A stretch of 64,000 nt of DNA, from assembly GCF_001659605.2 (NCBI RefSeq), contig NC_035161.2:25715691-25779690 (forward strand). The letters are read 5' to 3'. The stretch comes from Manihot esculenta (Eukaryota > Streptophyta > Magnoliopsida > Malpighiales > Euphorbiaceae). Positions 26,001 to 38,000 of this stretch are shown here, one piece after another (positions within the stretch are counted from its first letter, which is position 1; every line of letters begins with the position of its first letter). The notes beneath the pieces were generated by a model that saw only the letters and a list, made by a program, of their open reading frames with translations, did no database searches and was not told the DNA's origin. The translations under genes were made by a program, and so were the position numbers.

Positions 26001-29000
26001 TTGTGTGTCAAAAACAGATGATGGTGGAAAGAACAGAGTGGACTAAAAAAATGTTACATTAGCATATATAAGATACCGATTAAGATCAGGAGAAAAAAAC
26101 AACGATAACCTTTTTGAAGCCGAGAGTAGCAAAACAAGACACATTTGAGTGATTCGGAATCCAATTTAGTAACTTGTGGACAAACATCACAAATAAAATA
26201 AGTTCACCCAAAGACACGTGGTTCAATAGGAAATAAAGATTTAGTGGGAAATAAAATGTTACCAAACAGAATGTTACAAGGGATATCACCATGAAGAACA
26301 GAGGAAGGCATGCGATTGTTCAAAAATCAAGGAGTGGACGCAGCATCACCCTAAAAACATTTAGGGACTTTTATTTGGAATAAGAGAACTCTGGCTACTT
26401 TAAGAAGATGTCAATTTTTTCGTTCGACAACCATATTCTGTGAAGGAGTGTCATTACAGGAAGACTGATGAAAAATTCCTTTTTATGACAAATAAGATTG
26501 AAATTCCCTAAAAAGATATTCTTTAACATTATCACTTTGCAATATTCAAATAGAAATATTAAATTGAGTTTGGATTTCAGCATAGAAAGCACACCAAAAA
26601 AAGGAATAATTCTGAACAACTCTTCATTAAAAATAACCAAATAGTGCAAGAGAAATTATCAACAAAAATAACAAAGTGTTTAAAGCCAGACTTAAACACA
26701 ATAGGACAAGGATCCCAAAAATCTAAATAAACTAACTTAAAGGGGAACAAAGCCTGTTTATTGACTCGAAACACTGTAGGTAAATGATGATGTTTGACAA
26801 ATTGACACGAATCGCAATCTAAAATAGATAAAGATATAACATGTGGACATAACTCCTTTAAAGCAGAGAAACAAGGATGCCCCGACCAACAATGAACATC
26901 AAAAGGGGTTAAAACTCGTGGAACATATATTTTCTGATCCAGGATGACTCACATCCTCTACCAATAATATGCTTCATCAAAGAATTCTAAAATACACAAT
27001 GATAAGGAATGGATGAGACTAATTTAGTGCACGAGCGAGTTCACTAACGGAAAGCAAATTAAATGAGAACTTAGAAAGGCATAACACAGAAGATGCAGAA
27101 AGAGAAAGTGTTAACTCCAGAACCCATGACAAAAGATTTAGAGCCACCAGCAAAAGTAACATAAGAAGACGATGTATGAGACTTAAGATTAGATAAAAAT
27201 GGTAGAATTGCCTGACATATGAACGGTAGCATCAGAATCAATAACCCATTTTGAGGATGAAGACACAAGGCATGCAGTAGTTACTTAATTCAGCAATTAC
27301 AACGATAGGAGAATTAGATGATTTTAGAGATGCCTAATATTGAGTAAATTCTACTTACTCATCTGCAAATATCAAAATGCCCTGATCGGGAGAAGCCTCT
27401 ACTGCCATGTGTGCCATTTGTGAGTGCTAATTTTTATTCTGAAGTTTTAGGCATGTCTTCTTAATGTGTCCAGGTTCACGGCAGTAATAACAAATGATTC
27501 CACTAGAGTCAGAAGTAGGAACTAGTTCTCCAGGACGCTAAGATCCTGTATTACCATTAAAACCTCAAACCTCCCCTGTTCCCACCTTTATTATTCTATC
27601 TGCCACTATCATTACAGCTAACAAGGGCACTAGTGGTGTGTGAAGGACCGGAGAATATTCTGTATGTAACACCCTAGTGAAAGCATCATGTAACGATAAA
27701 ATTTCAGAGCCAAAATGAATATGAGATTTAGCTATCCCAAACTCTAGAGGGAGATCTGCAAAAAAGCTTATAACAGTCATTTGCTCTTGCTAAGCTTATT
27801 GAGTTTTCACATTTGTGCTAAAAGGCATCAAGACATTAAGTTCCTTGTAAACTCTTTTAAAATCCATAAAATACAAGGTCAAAGTTCTATCATGTTTCTT
27901 AGCCTAATAAAATGCCTTTTACACCTTATAAATGCAAGAAATATTCCCTTCGCCCGAGTATAAAAACTCCAAATAATCCATTAAATTTTTAACAAATTCA
28001 TAATGATTAATAAGATTGATTGCCTCACTATGAATGGAATTTCGAATCTAAAAAAATAATCGAGCATCATCTCTTATCCAATCTTTCCTAGTGTTATCAG
28101 TTGAAGGATCCCTGGTAAGGTGATCGTCCATTCCGATACTTCATAAATAAATACGGATAGTCGTTCTCCAATTCAGAAAATTAGATCCATTTAATTTGTG
28201 TTCCGTGATTTTAGTCATCAAAGAAATCACATCAGCTAACGTATTTTTAATTTCAGTCATGAAAACAGTCCACCCAAATCAAAGGCAACATAAGGCACAG
28301 AAGAAAGAAAAGAAAAAAAAAAAAAAAAGACATGAACAGTACCTGTTGACTTATTTGCTTATCCTATCTTATTCTAGGGATATGATTTGATTTGATTAGG
28401 ACCCTTAATTATCTCTATAATTATTATTTGATTATTTGCTTCCTGTTTAGATATAATTCTTTGTGTATAAATAGTCCTAGAGACCAATTGTAAAGATTAA
28501 GAGTGAAATACAATAATTCTCTAAATTTTTCCGAAATTCTTCATGGTATCACAGCCTCCCATCCGATGTTGGGCCTCCCATAAATATGTCACGCACCAGT
28601 AAAATTCTAGGCATGAAGGGGTGTGTTGAATCCCACATCGGTTGTGGAAAGGGATAACTTATATGAGCCATAGGCAATCCTCCTCCTTGAGCTACCTTTT
28701 GGGGTGAGTTAAGTCTGGTCCAAATTTAACATGGTATCAGAGCTTTTTCCTTATTTTAGGGTTCAAATTCAATTTTTTCCTCTTCAGGGTTTTGAAACCC
28801 CATATCTACTTTTTTGGTACTAACCCATCTAGGAGTCTTTCCTCCTCTCACCGCTGGCACCAGGACTGTCGCCAGCCGATCGCCCAGCTCCGACGTCGGA
28901 AAAGCCCTCGCGTGAGACTCACGCGCCTCCCCTTCCCAGCGCGTGAGACATCGCGTCCTGGTGCATGACCAATCGCCTAACACTACTTCGCTGCTCCGAT

Positions 29001-32000
29001 CACTCCGGCGACAATTCCAACCATCTTTCCAGCCTTCCCGTGCCGCTACCTCATTTTTAGTGAATCGATTGGGCTCTCTTGTGTGTACAACCTTGGGTAC
29101 CTCATATTCTTTCACAGTTCATAAATCTTTACTATGACAGAAGGTAAAATGGTCTTGATTCCTAACTCTGATTACTCGTCCTCTGGTGCCACATCTAACT
29201 TTGTTAATGCTTCCTCTCTTAATAATGTTCCATGGATTATCGATTCTGGTGCGAATAGACACATGACAGGCTCTTCTAAAGGCTTTCTCAATTATTTTCC
29301 TTCTCTAACTAAAGATAGTGTCAGAATTGCTAATGACTCTTTTAGTCCCATATCCGGAACAGGTTCTGCTATTTGCACATCCAACATTAAATTATCATCT
29401 GTCCTTCATGTTCCCCACTTTCCTCTCAACATTTTATCTATCAGTGCTATCACCAATGCCCTTAATTGTAAAATTGAATTCTTTCCTGATCATTGTATTA
29501 TTCACGATCTTCGCACAGGAAACAAGATTGGCAATGGTAGGCTGCATTATGGCTTATATATGTTGGAGGGTGATCCAGGTTCTTCTATATCTCAAGTCTA
29601 TTTTGGAGAAAATAAGAATGTCAATGAGGAAATAATACAATGGCACAGACGGTTAGGGCATCCATCATTTTTTGCCCTAGAAAAACTTTATCCTAATTTG
29701 TTTGCTAGAACTCAGTTTGATTCTCTATTTTGTGATGCTTATGAGTATACTAAACACACTAGAACATCCTATCCTTTGAGTCATAATAAAAGTCAAATTT
29801 CTTTTGCGACTATTCATTCTGATGTTTGGGGGCCTACTCAAACTGTCTCCTTGTCTTGTAATCGATGATTGTCACCTTTATTGATTGTTGCACTCGAATG
29901 ACTTGGGTTTATTTGATTAAAGCTAAAAGTGATGTCTTTTCTTGTTTTCAATTCTTTCATAAGATGGTTTGTACTCAATTTGATATTAAGGTGAAAATTT
30001 TGAGAACTGACAATGGAAGAGAATACATTGATAGTAGCTTTTTTGCTTATTTGGAGAGTAATGGGATAGTACACTAGACTAGTTGTCATTATACTAGTGC
30101 TCAAAATGGCATTGCTAAGAGGAAAAATAGGCATCTATTGGAGGTAGCTCAATCTCTTATGTTCACCATGAATCTACCCAAAGCATATTGGGGAAATGCA
30201 ATCCTTGCATCTACTTATCTTATTAATAGAATACCTCTCAAGACCCTTGACTTTACGAGTCCTTTGGCGGTTCTACAAGAGAAGAATTCATACGTTGTTC
30301 CACCAAAAGTATTTGGGTGTGTTTGCTTTATCCATACTAGGACGGCAGGGAAATTGAATCCCAAAACCCTTAAATGTGCATTTGTTGGGTATTCTTCAAC
30401 ACAGAAGGGATACAAGTGTTATCATCCTCCCTCTAGAAAATACTTAGTCAGTATGGATGTTACCTTCCGAGAAACCGAACCCTACTTCAGTACCACCCAC
30501 TCACCACTTCAGAGGGAGAATAATGAGCAAGAAGAGGTAATTCCGAATACTGTGATTCTGAATGATATGGTTCAACTAGAAAGTTTGAGTTCTAGTAGAC
30601 GGGGGAGATGTCCAATCAGGGAGAGAGAATTGGTCGTTTGGACAAGCCAGATTTGAGAAGGTATTCGAGGAGAGACAAGGCAGAAGAAGCCATTATGCAG
30701 TCTACTCAGAATCAATAATCTTTTTCTGGTGAGTTACCCACAACTCTTGAATGCTCCAATGACTTAAATAAACCTATTGCACAAAGAAAATGGGTCAGAT
30801 CTTATATTAAACACCCTATTTCTAACTTTGTTTCGTATAAATCCTTGTCTCCTTCCTATAGAGCCTTTGCCTTGTCTATTTTCTCTCTTCCACAGGATTG
30901 GAAGAAAGCTCTTGTAGATCCTAAATGGAAGGAAGCAATGATTGAAGAGATGAAAGCATTGACTAAAAATGAGACCTGGGAGCTTGTCACTCTCTCACCT
31001 GGGAAGAAACTCGTTGGCTATAAATGGGTGTTCACAGTGAAACACAAAGCTGATGGCACAATTGAACAGTTTAAGGCTAGATTGATTGCTAAAGGATTCA
31101 CCCAAACCTACAGAGTGGATTACCAAGAGACATTTGCCCCAGTTGCAAAAATGAACTCAATCAGAGTTCTATTATCCTGCGCAGCCAACTTGGACTGGGA
31201 CTTGCAACAGTTTGATGTGAATAATGTTTTCCTTCATGGAGATTTAGAGGAAGAAGAGTTTGATGTGAAGACACAAGGAAAGGTGTGCAAGTTAAAAAAG
31301 GCTTTATATGGGTTAAAACAATCTCCCAAAGCTTGGTTTGACAGTTTTAGCAGAGCCATGATGTCCTTTGGTTACCAACAAAGCGATGCACACTCTGTTT
31401 ATCAAACATCACAAGGGTAATATCACCCTTCTTATTGTTTATGTTGATGATATAGTGGTGACAGGCAATGACAAGGAGAAAATGGCTCAACTAAAGAGGT
31501 TGTTGGCTCAGGAATTTGAAATCAAAGATCTAGGAAAACTGCAATATTTCCTAGGTATTGAAGTGGCTAGATCAGAAAAAGGAATTTTCATCTCCCAAAG
31601 AAAGTACATTATGGATCTTTTGGAAGAAACAGGTATGATGGGGTGTAAACCAGCAGAATCTCCCATTGAAAGTAATCACAAGCCGGTATGATGGGGTGAG
31701 TCCGTGGATATTGGAAGATACCATAGATTGGTAGGAAGGTTGATTTATCTCTCACACACTCGACCAGATATAGCCTATGCTGTTAACTTAGTCAGCCAAT
31801 TCATGTATGACTCTCGCGAAACTCATATGCAGGCTGTACTTCACATCTTAAGATATCTAAAATCTGCGCCAAGGAAAAGGCTTCTTTACTCCAAACATGG
31901 TCACCTCCGAGTTGAAGCTTTTACAGATGCAGATTGGGCAGGATCTCTTGATGACAGGAGATCCACCTCTAGCTACTGCACAGTTGTGGGAGAGAACCTT

Positions 32001-35000
32001 GTCACCTAGAAGAGCAAAAAACAAAGTGAGCAATGGCCTAAGGTGTGTGTGAACTCTTATGGTTACAGAAGTTATTGGAGGAGTTGAGGTTGCTCGAGAG
32101 AGACAAGATAACTTTGTATTGTGATAATAAAGTTGCTATAAGTATAGCACAAAATCCAGTCCAACATGATCGGACGAAACACATTGAAATTGATCGGCAC
32201 TTCATTAAAGAAAAATTAACATATAGTGTCTTGAGCCTAAGCCTAGTTCATGTGACTTCTACTGGACAACTTGCGGATGTGTTTATTAAAAGGCTCAACA
32301 ATAAGATCTACCATAATCTAATTTGCAAGTTAGACATGTGCGACATCTTTGACATCTTTGCACCAACTTGAAAGGGAGTGTTGACTTATTTGTTGATCCT
32401 AACTGATTCTAGGGATATGATTTAATTTGACTTGATTAGGATCCTTAATTATCTCTGTAATTATTATTTGATTATTTGCTTTCTGTTTAGATATAATTCT
32501 TTGTGTATAAATAGTCATATAAACCAATTGTAAAGATTAAGAGTGAAATACAAGAATTCTCTAAATTGTCCCAAAATTCTTCAGTACCAAACGTGAACAA
32601 TACCCAAAATGCAATCTAATCCAAAAACACCTCCACATAACACCCAAACAGTAAACTGATCACAGAACTGAAGAGAGGACTTCAGGGCGACATCGGCGAT
32701 GGTGACCAGAGAACAAGTGGAAAAGCAACATGCCCCCACGCGTCGGCAAGACGGCATCACAAACTTGTTGCGTGCGTCTGATCAAACAATTGTCGGCTCT
32801 ACAAGACAGCGTCCCCGACTCTCCGATATCCTTCCTTCCTAGGTGAGGAGTAAGAGACAAACGTCACCCAGCCTATAGGGATGACCTAAAAGAATAGGAC
32901 AAATTGAGCCCTAAGTCTCCAAATAAAACAGAGCAAAAAGAAATGTCTACGAGGCTTTGATACCATTGATACTATGCAGAGAAGTAATATTTCTTGCGTA
33001 TATTCCAATAGAGATTACAACATACATATATACATAAAAGACCTACCGAGAAAGGAAAGGGAATCCTTTTATCAAACCTATAATCATGTAATTCCTAAGA
33101 TCAAGCAACTAACAAATCTATCCATGTTTAGATCCTATATCAACTTCCTATAACAAGTAACGAGCATAAATATATCAAATAAGACTAATAAATCCATCAT
33201 TCTTAAACATCATTAGTATTAATTAAAATTTAGGTTATAAACATACTATATAATATAATGAAAATTAATTTCAAGATTGAATTATGTTTTTTCTTAAATT
33301 TTATCTTACAAGAGCCTAAAATTATAGTTTAAAAAATATTGTTAAAGGCTAAAATTTTTTTTTTATATTTTTTCTAATTATTTATGCATTTATTTAAAAT
33401 TTAAAAAAAAAAAAAGCTAAAATTTTTTTAGAAAGGAAGTAACTTCTCCTTTTCTCGCCCTCACTTCAAAACCATCTTTTCTGTTTGATGATCTATGTTC
33501 TTGAGCTCAAAATTTTGTAGGGAAATAAAGAATTTCACTTATTTTGAAGAAAATTAAGAGAAGGTCAATAGAAAATGGCAAATGCCTCCAGAGAAAATGA
33601 AGAGGAGCTAAATGAATAAGCCAAGATAACCTTCTGCTCCAAAAAAAGGTTCCTTTCTTGCCCTCAGCTTCATGTGAATGCAGGTAAAAAAAATAAAAAT
33701 TAAAAAAGATTCTAGCTAAAAAAATAAATAAATAAAGAACGGCTGTTGTGAACTTTACCTATGGTCAGTAATGGTCGCTATTTAAAACAACGTGTTGAAA
33801 GCTTTTATAAGAGTCTATTAGAAAAAACTGCAAGATGACATTCTAACAGCAAATGAAAAGTTCTAAAAAGATTTCAACATAAAAAGAAAGTGAAAAAATT
33901 AGGTACCTCCAAAGCATTTTTCCTGCAACAAGCCTTCTTCAACTCAACCTCAATAAGAGAGAGCTTCTCAACTGTTAAAGATAAGAACCAAATATCAAAA
34001 TGCTACAGAATAGCAGCAAAATGGTGGTGGGAGACAAGAAAAATTAATATCAGAGGATAACAAAGAAAACAAAGATTAAAAACCTTGAATTCTCAAAGAT
34101 GCTCCATCTTTCAGAAGGCACTCTAATTCATTGACTACATTGTCTTGATCTTCGCGTTGATTAACATTCACCAGAACGTCATTACAGCGGGAATTCCATG
34201 AAACAGCATCAAGGTGATATTGCTTGAGTAGCATCAACTCTGGCACAGTAACAGTAAATTTATCCCACTCTTGGAGTATCCCTTCAACATTCTGCCGCAG
34301 TCAAAAGTACAAATTTATGCTCCCAAACTTGCCAGAAGCTTGGAAATAGGGAGACAAAGACAATATACATGCAAATTCTTACATTTAGACTAATAGGACC
34401 TTTCAAGATTTCATTACACCGAGCCTGACATAATTCAGCATTTCTTAACAGGTCCAAAAGCATTTCTGCTTCTGGAAGCCTAACTTGAAGCTCTGATATC
34501 TATTCAACAAAACAATGAACATCAAAACAAAGACTGGAAATCGATAAACCATGCAATTTTCAGTGAAGAAACTCAACTCACCTCTGACTTCAACTTGTAA
34601 AGCATGTCAATACTAACTGCAGCAGAACCTTTTCCTGAGATGCATTTCTTTGCACATTCTGTCAATGCCTAAAGGATGAACGTAACCAGTAACCACATAA
34701 GCAACAAATATAAGGAAGGAAACTACTGGAACAATGAGATTCCAACTGCAGACTTTGCCAAACCATGAGGAATTTAATAAAAAAGGCATTACAATTGCAG
34801 ATTATTAAGCAACAATAAAAAGCAAAGGACGTGAGAAATTTCAAGCAGACAGTGTCATATACCATAACATTAGAGAAAAGCAAAGAACATGAGAACAGTA
34901 AAGAAGACAGCACAATACACCATAACCCTACAGAAAGAAATTGAATGAAGCAGCTTAAAGAAAAAGTCTCCTTTCCCCATGAAGCATACCATATTTGTAT

Positions 35001-38000
35001 ATCAATCATTCAAGGTAAATCCTTAGATAAAAATCATCTATGAAGGAACTAAAAGTGAAAGAATGTCAGAACAAGTATTTCCAAATCACAAAAATATCCA
35101 CATGCAACAAACTAAGGTAGCTAGACTGAAAAGGATAGGTGCAAAGGCCCTTGGTTGGTTCAGGTTACCTAAACACTCAACCTGAGAAGCAAACTGAAGT
35201 CATGTGTTCTCCAAATAATTGAACAATGACCAAAAAGCATCAAGAATGTTAAAAATCCCACATTGATTAGGTATGCGAGTAATGTGCCCCTTATAAAAAC
35301 TTGGGCAATCCTCCCCATTTGACCTTTGATTTGGGGATTTTCCATTTTCTGAACAAAGCAAATAAACTAAACCAAAGAAAATAGGTGATGTATTTCATTG
35401 AGTGGGGCATCCAAACCCAAGTTGAATCCACATAAGGCAGTCTTTGATAAAAGATTATATAAAAAATTTCACAAGTACATGAATAAATGTACCTTTGCCG
35501 ATGAAATTTTCTGCAATAATTTCTCGCTTTCTTTAATATAGATTGGGAAATCACAAACTCTTGAGTACAACAATTCTAACTCAGCAATCTGAGAGTGGCA
35601 ATCAGAAAGAACAACTGACGTTAGCTAAACAGGGTGAATACAAGTATCATTGGCAAAAATCAATTCCAACATTATCACAAAATCAGTTGAAATGGTATAT
35701 ATAGAGGTACTTCTGAGCATGATGATAAAACAGAATCAATTTCCTGAACTAATGGTCTGGCTTCTTCTGCATGCTTCTGCATGAAATAGATCAAGCATGT
35801 GTTGCTTCAATTAGCAGAGCTTGAAACAAAAGAAAACCAAAAGAGAAACTACTCACAATTCACAAATCATAATAACCTTCAATTTGAGATGCCCAGGTTC
35901 ATTACAGGGCAGAGGATCAAAATCCAGCAATTCATTGACATAATCCATCTGCACTCTCTCAAAACTGCAGTGACATGACCAGTTTTCAACTTTAGAAAGG
36001 CAATTTCTTATTCCTTCTGCCCATTTCTGAGCTACAATCAATTTCTTCACCATGCCTCGCACCTGTATTAAAAAAGAAATAGCATATTTCATTAGACCCT
36101 ATTCTCATGGCATTTATAACTGAGAGAAATGAGAACTCACTGGATTCATCTCAGAACCAGCCCAAAGAAATTGTTCAGCTTCCTTCAACAGCGTAGCAAA
36201 CGCATCACTAGAGTATGAATTCTGAAAAACTGTGTAGGAGTGCAAAAGCCATTGTTCAGCAAGTTGAGCCAGACTGACATGGCCGCCTTTGACCTACATG
36301 CAATCCATGTGTATAATTAAATACTCCTAATCAAAGCATCCAGTAGCACATACGACAGTAGCCAAATAACACTATGTTCCCGAAAAGGTATAACATTCAA
36401 TCCACAGAATCAGGCATTCAGTAAGCAACTATCTAACATAGCAAGATAAAACAACTAACACCATCAAAGAACCATCATTTAACTGAGATCTCTCCAGAAA
36501 CCCATCACCTTAGCATAATTCATGATAGTTCAAACCCCACAATCAATAACTGCACATGAAATAGCACCAATACTTTAACCAAACATAACTTGTTACACTT
36601 TTCAAATTCCAATTAAGTTAATCTATGGCAAGTTGATTATGTGCAACTCCGGTAAGCAGACCTCTGATTCTGATATGCCAAACTAATGCACTTTATATTT
36701 GAACCTAGGGATAGAGGAACCACACTAATCCTTACCGCACTTGGTGATTAAACTCTAATATGGTGAAGATACTGTAGGCATTTGGTGCAAAAGCAAGCAC
36801 CAGTTTAACTTAGGGGGTGGTGAACTGGTGATTTAGCGGCAGTCAATGGCAAGGTTACTTTATTACCGATTCCATTAGAAACTGTGGAACCCAACAAATT
36901 GCTCATGTCTATAAATCAAGATGATAAAATTTTGCCCAAAACCAAATTGGTTGATTTGAAAAGAAGTTCAAGCACAATATGTTGAAGATGTCTAGTGACT
37001 TATTATTTTAAGTTAATCCAGCAAATGGTATGAGGATTTCATAGTTATCGACTACTAGGCAAAAGAGAAATGACCTTCTTTGTCAAGACATTTATCTCAC
37101 TGGAACGAGAGCCTTGCCTCAGGAAGCTGCAACTCTGTGATTTCTCATCAGAACCACATTTATCAACTGTAAGCAGCAAATCATACAATTCCGCAAGGGT
37201 ATAACGATAAAGAAGGCAAAGTCTGCTGGACTTGCATTCACAAATGTGCTCCCAGTGCTGCATCAAGGTAAAGTATAATCATGCATCATAAAGAAACATA
37301 TTTAAAGAACAAGAGCGTTAGACTTAGAAGTTGTAAAACAAAAGCATGAAAGCTTGACTAATGAAGAATTAATTCTAGCAAGCTTCCGTATTTGGTCCTA
37401 AAGGAGTAAAATTCAGTGCCATTACAGAAAGACATACAATCCAAAGATGGAAATTCAGCTCCAATTTCACTTTATAGATATTTGATGGGGCTTTCTACAT
37501 TCTCAGAAGTATTTTCTATGGGGTTTCTACATTCCAGAAGTACTCTATGGGGTTTCTACATTCCTAGTCGAATTTTGCACTTTCTGAGCAATCAAAAAAA
37601 TAGCATCACTTACCTCTTTAAACCTACCCTTAAAATGAAAGCCCTCCAAGCATTTAATTTCATCTACACTTTCTGAGCAATCAAAAAAATAGCATCACTT
37701 ACCTCTTTAAACCTACCCTTAAAATGAAAGCCCTCCAAGCATTTAATTTCATCTACATTCTCCACATTAGATCGAACTAATTTTAAAGAGTTGCATACAC
37801 TAAGCTAAAGTTTTACTCTTTCATAATGAGTCATAAAAACAAAAGAATGAATTATCAATAAGAACGAGCAATAAATAAGGTTAACTGGTTAACTATAAAG
37901 TGGATTAAAATGTAAAGCAAGCACTGTTAGAGACAAAAAAAAATGATACAAAATAAATACAATAAAATCAAAGAAGGGAAAATTATGTAATTCTACTCTT

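Larger units (their letters stand above)
28344..32583 (+). mobile_element. Copia LTR retrotransposon C, inserted in element B
   Basis: LTRs at 28344-28543 (200 bp) and 32379-32583 (205 bp), both TGTTGACTTATTTG...TTCTTCA. They have about 15 base differences by eye plus a 5-bp indel, so it is older than A. The target duplication is GTACC (28339-28343 and 32584-32588). A TGGTATCACAGCC primer site follows the 5' LTR at 28544, and the purine tract AAAGGGAG precedes the 3' LTR (32371-32378). It is in the opposite orientation to A, B and the host gene. There is no recognisable gag between the leader and protease. Confidence 0.92.
20303..33155 (-). mobile_element. Copia LTR retrotransposon B (oldest, host of A and C), intron 16
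   Basis: The outer element of a nest. The right (5') LTR is 32975-33155 and the left (3') LTR is 20303-20370 plus 24145-24266, the gap being element A. The target duplication AGTAA is at 20298-20302 and 33156-33160. On the minus strand a primer-binding-like TGGTATCAAAGCC lies near 32955-32967, and a purine tract GGAG abuts the 3' LTR at 24267. The internal region is cut at 28338/32589 by element C. Its LTRs resemble those of A, so the two are relatives. Its coding frames are the most broken of the three, which fits the greatest age. Removing all three elements leaves an intron of about 1.05 kb. Confidence 0.85.

Noticed and set aside
28756..29115. 119-codon minus-strand frame in the leader of element C
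   Set aside because: Antisense to the retrotransposon, no family resemblance, and located in its leader.
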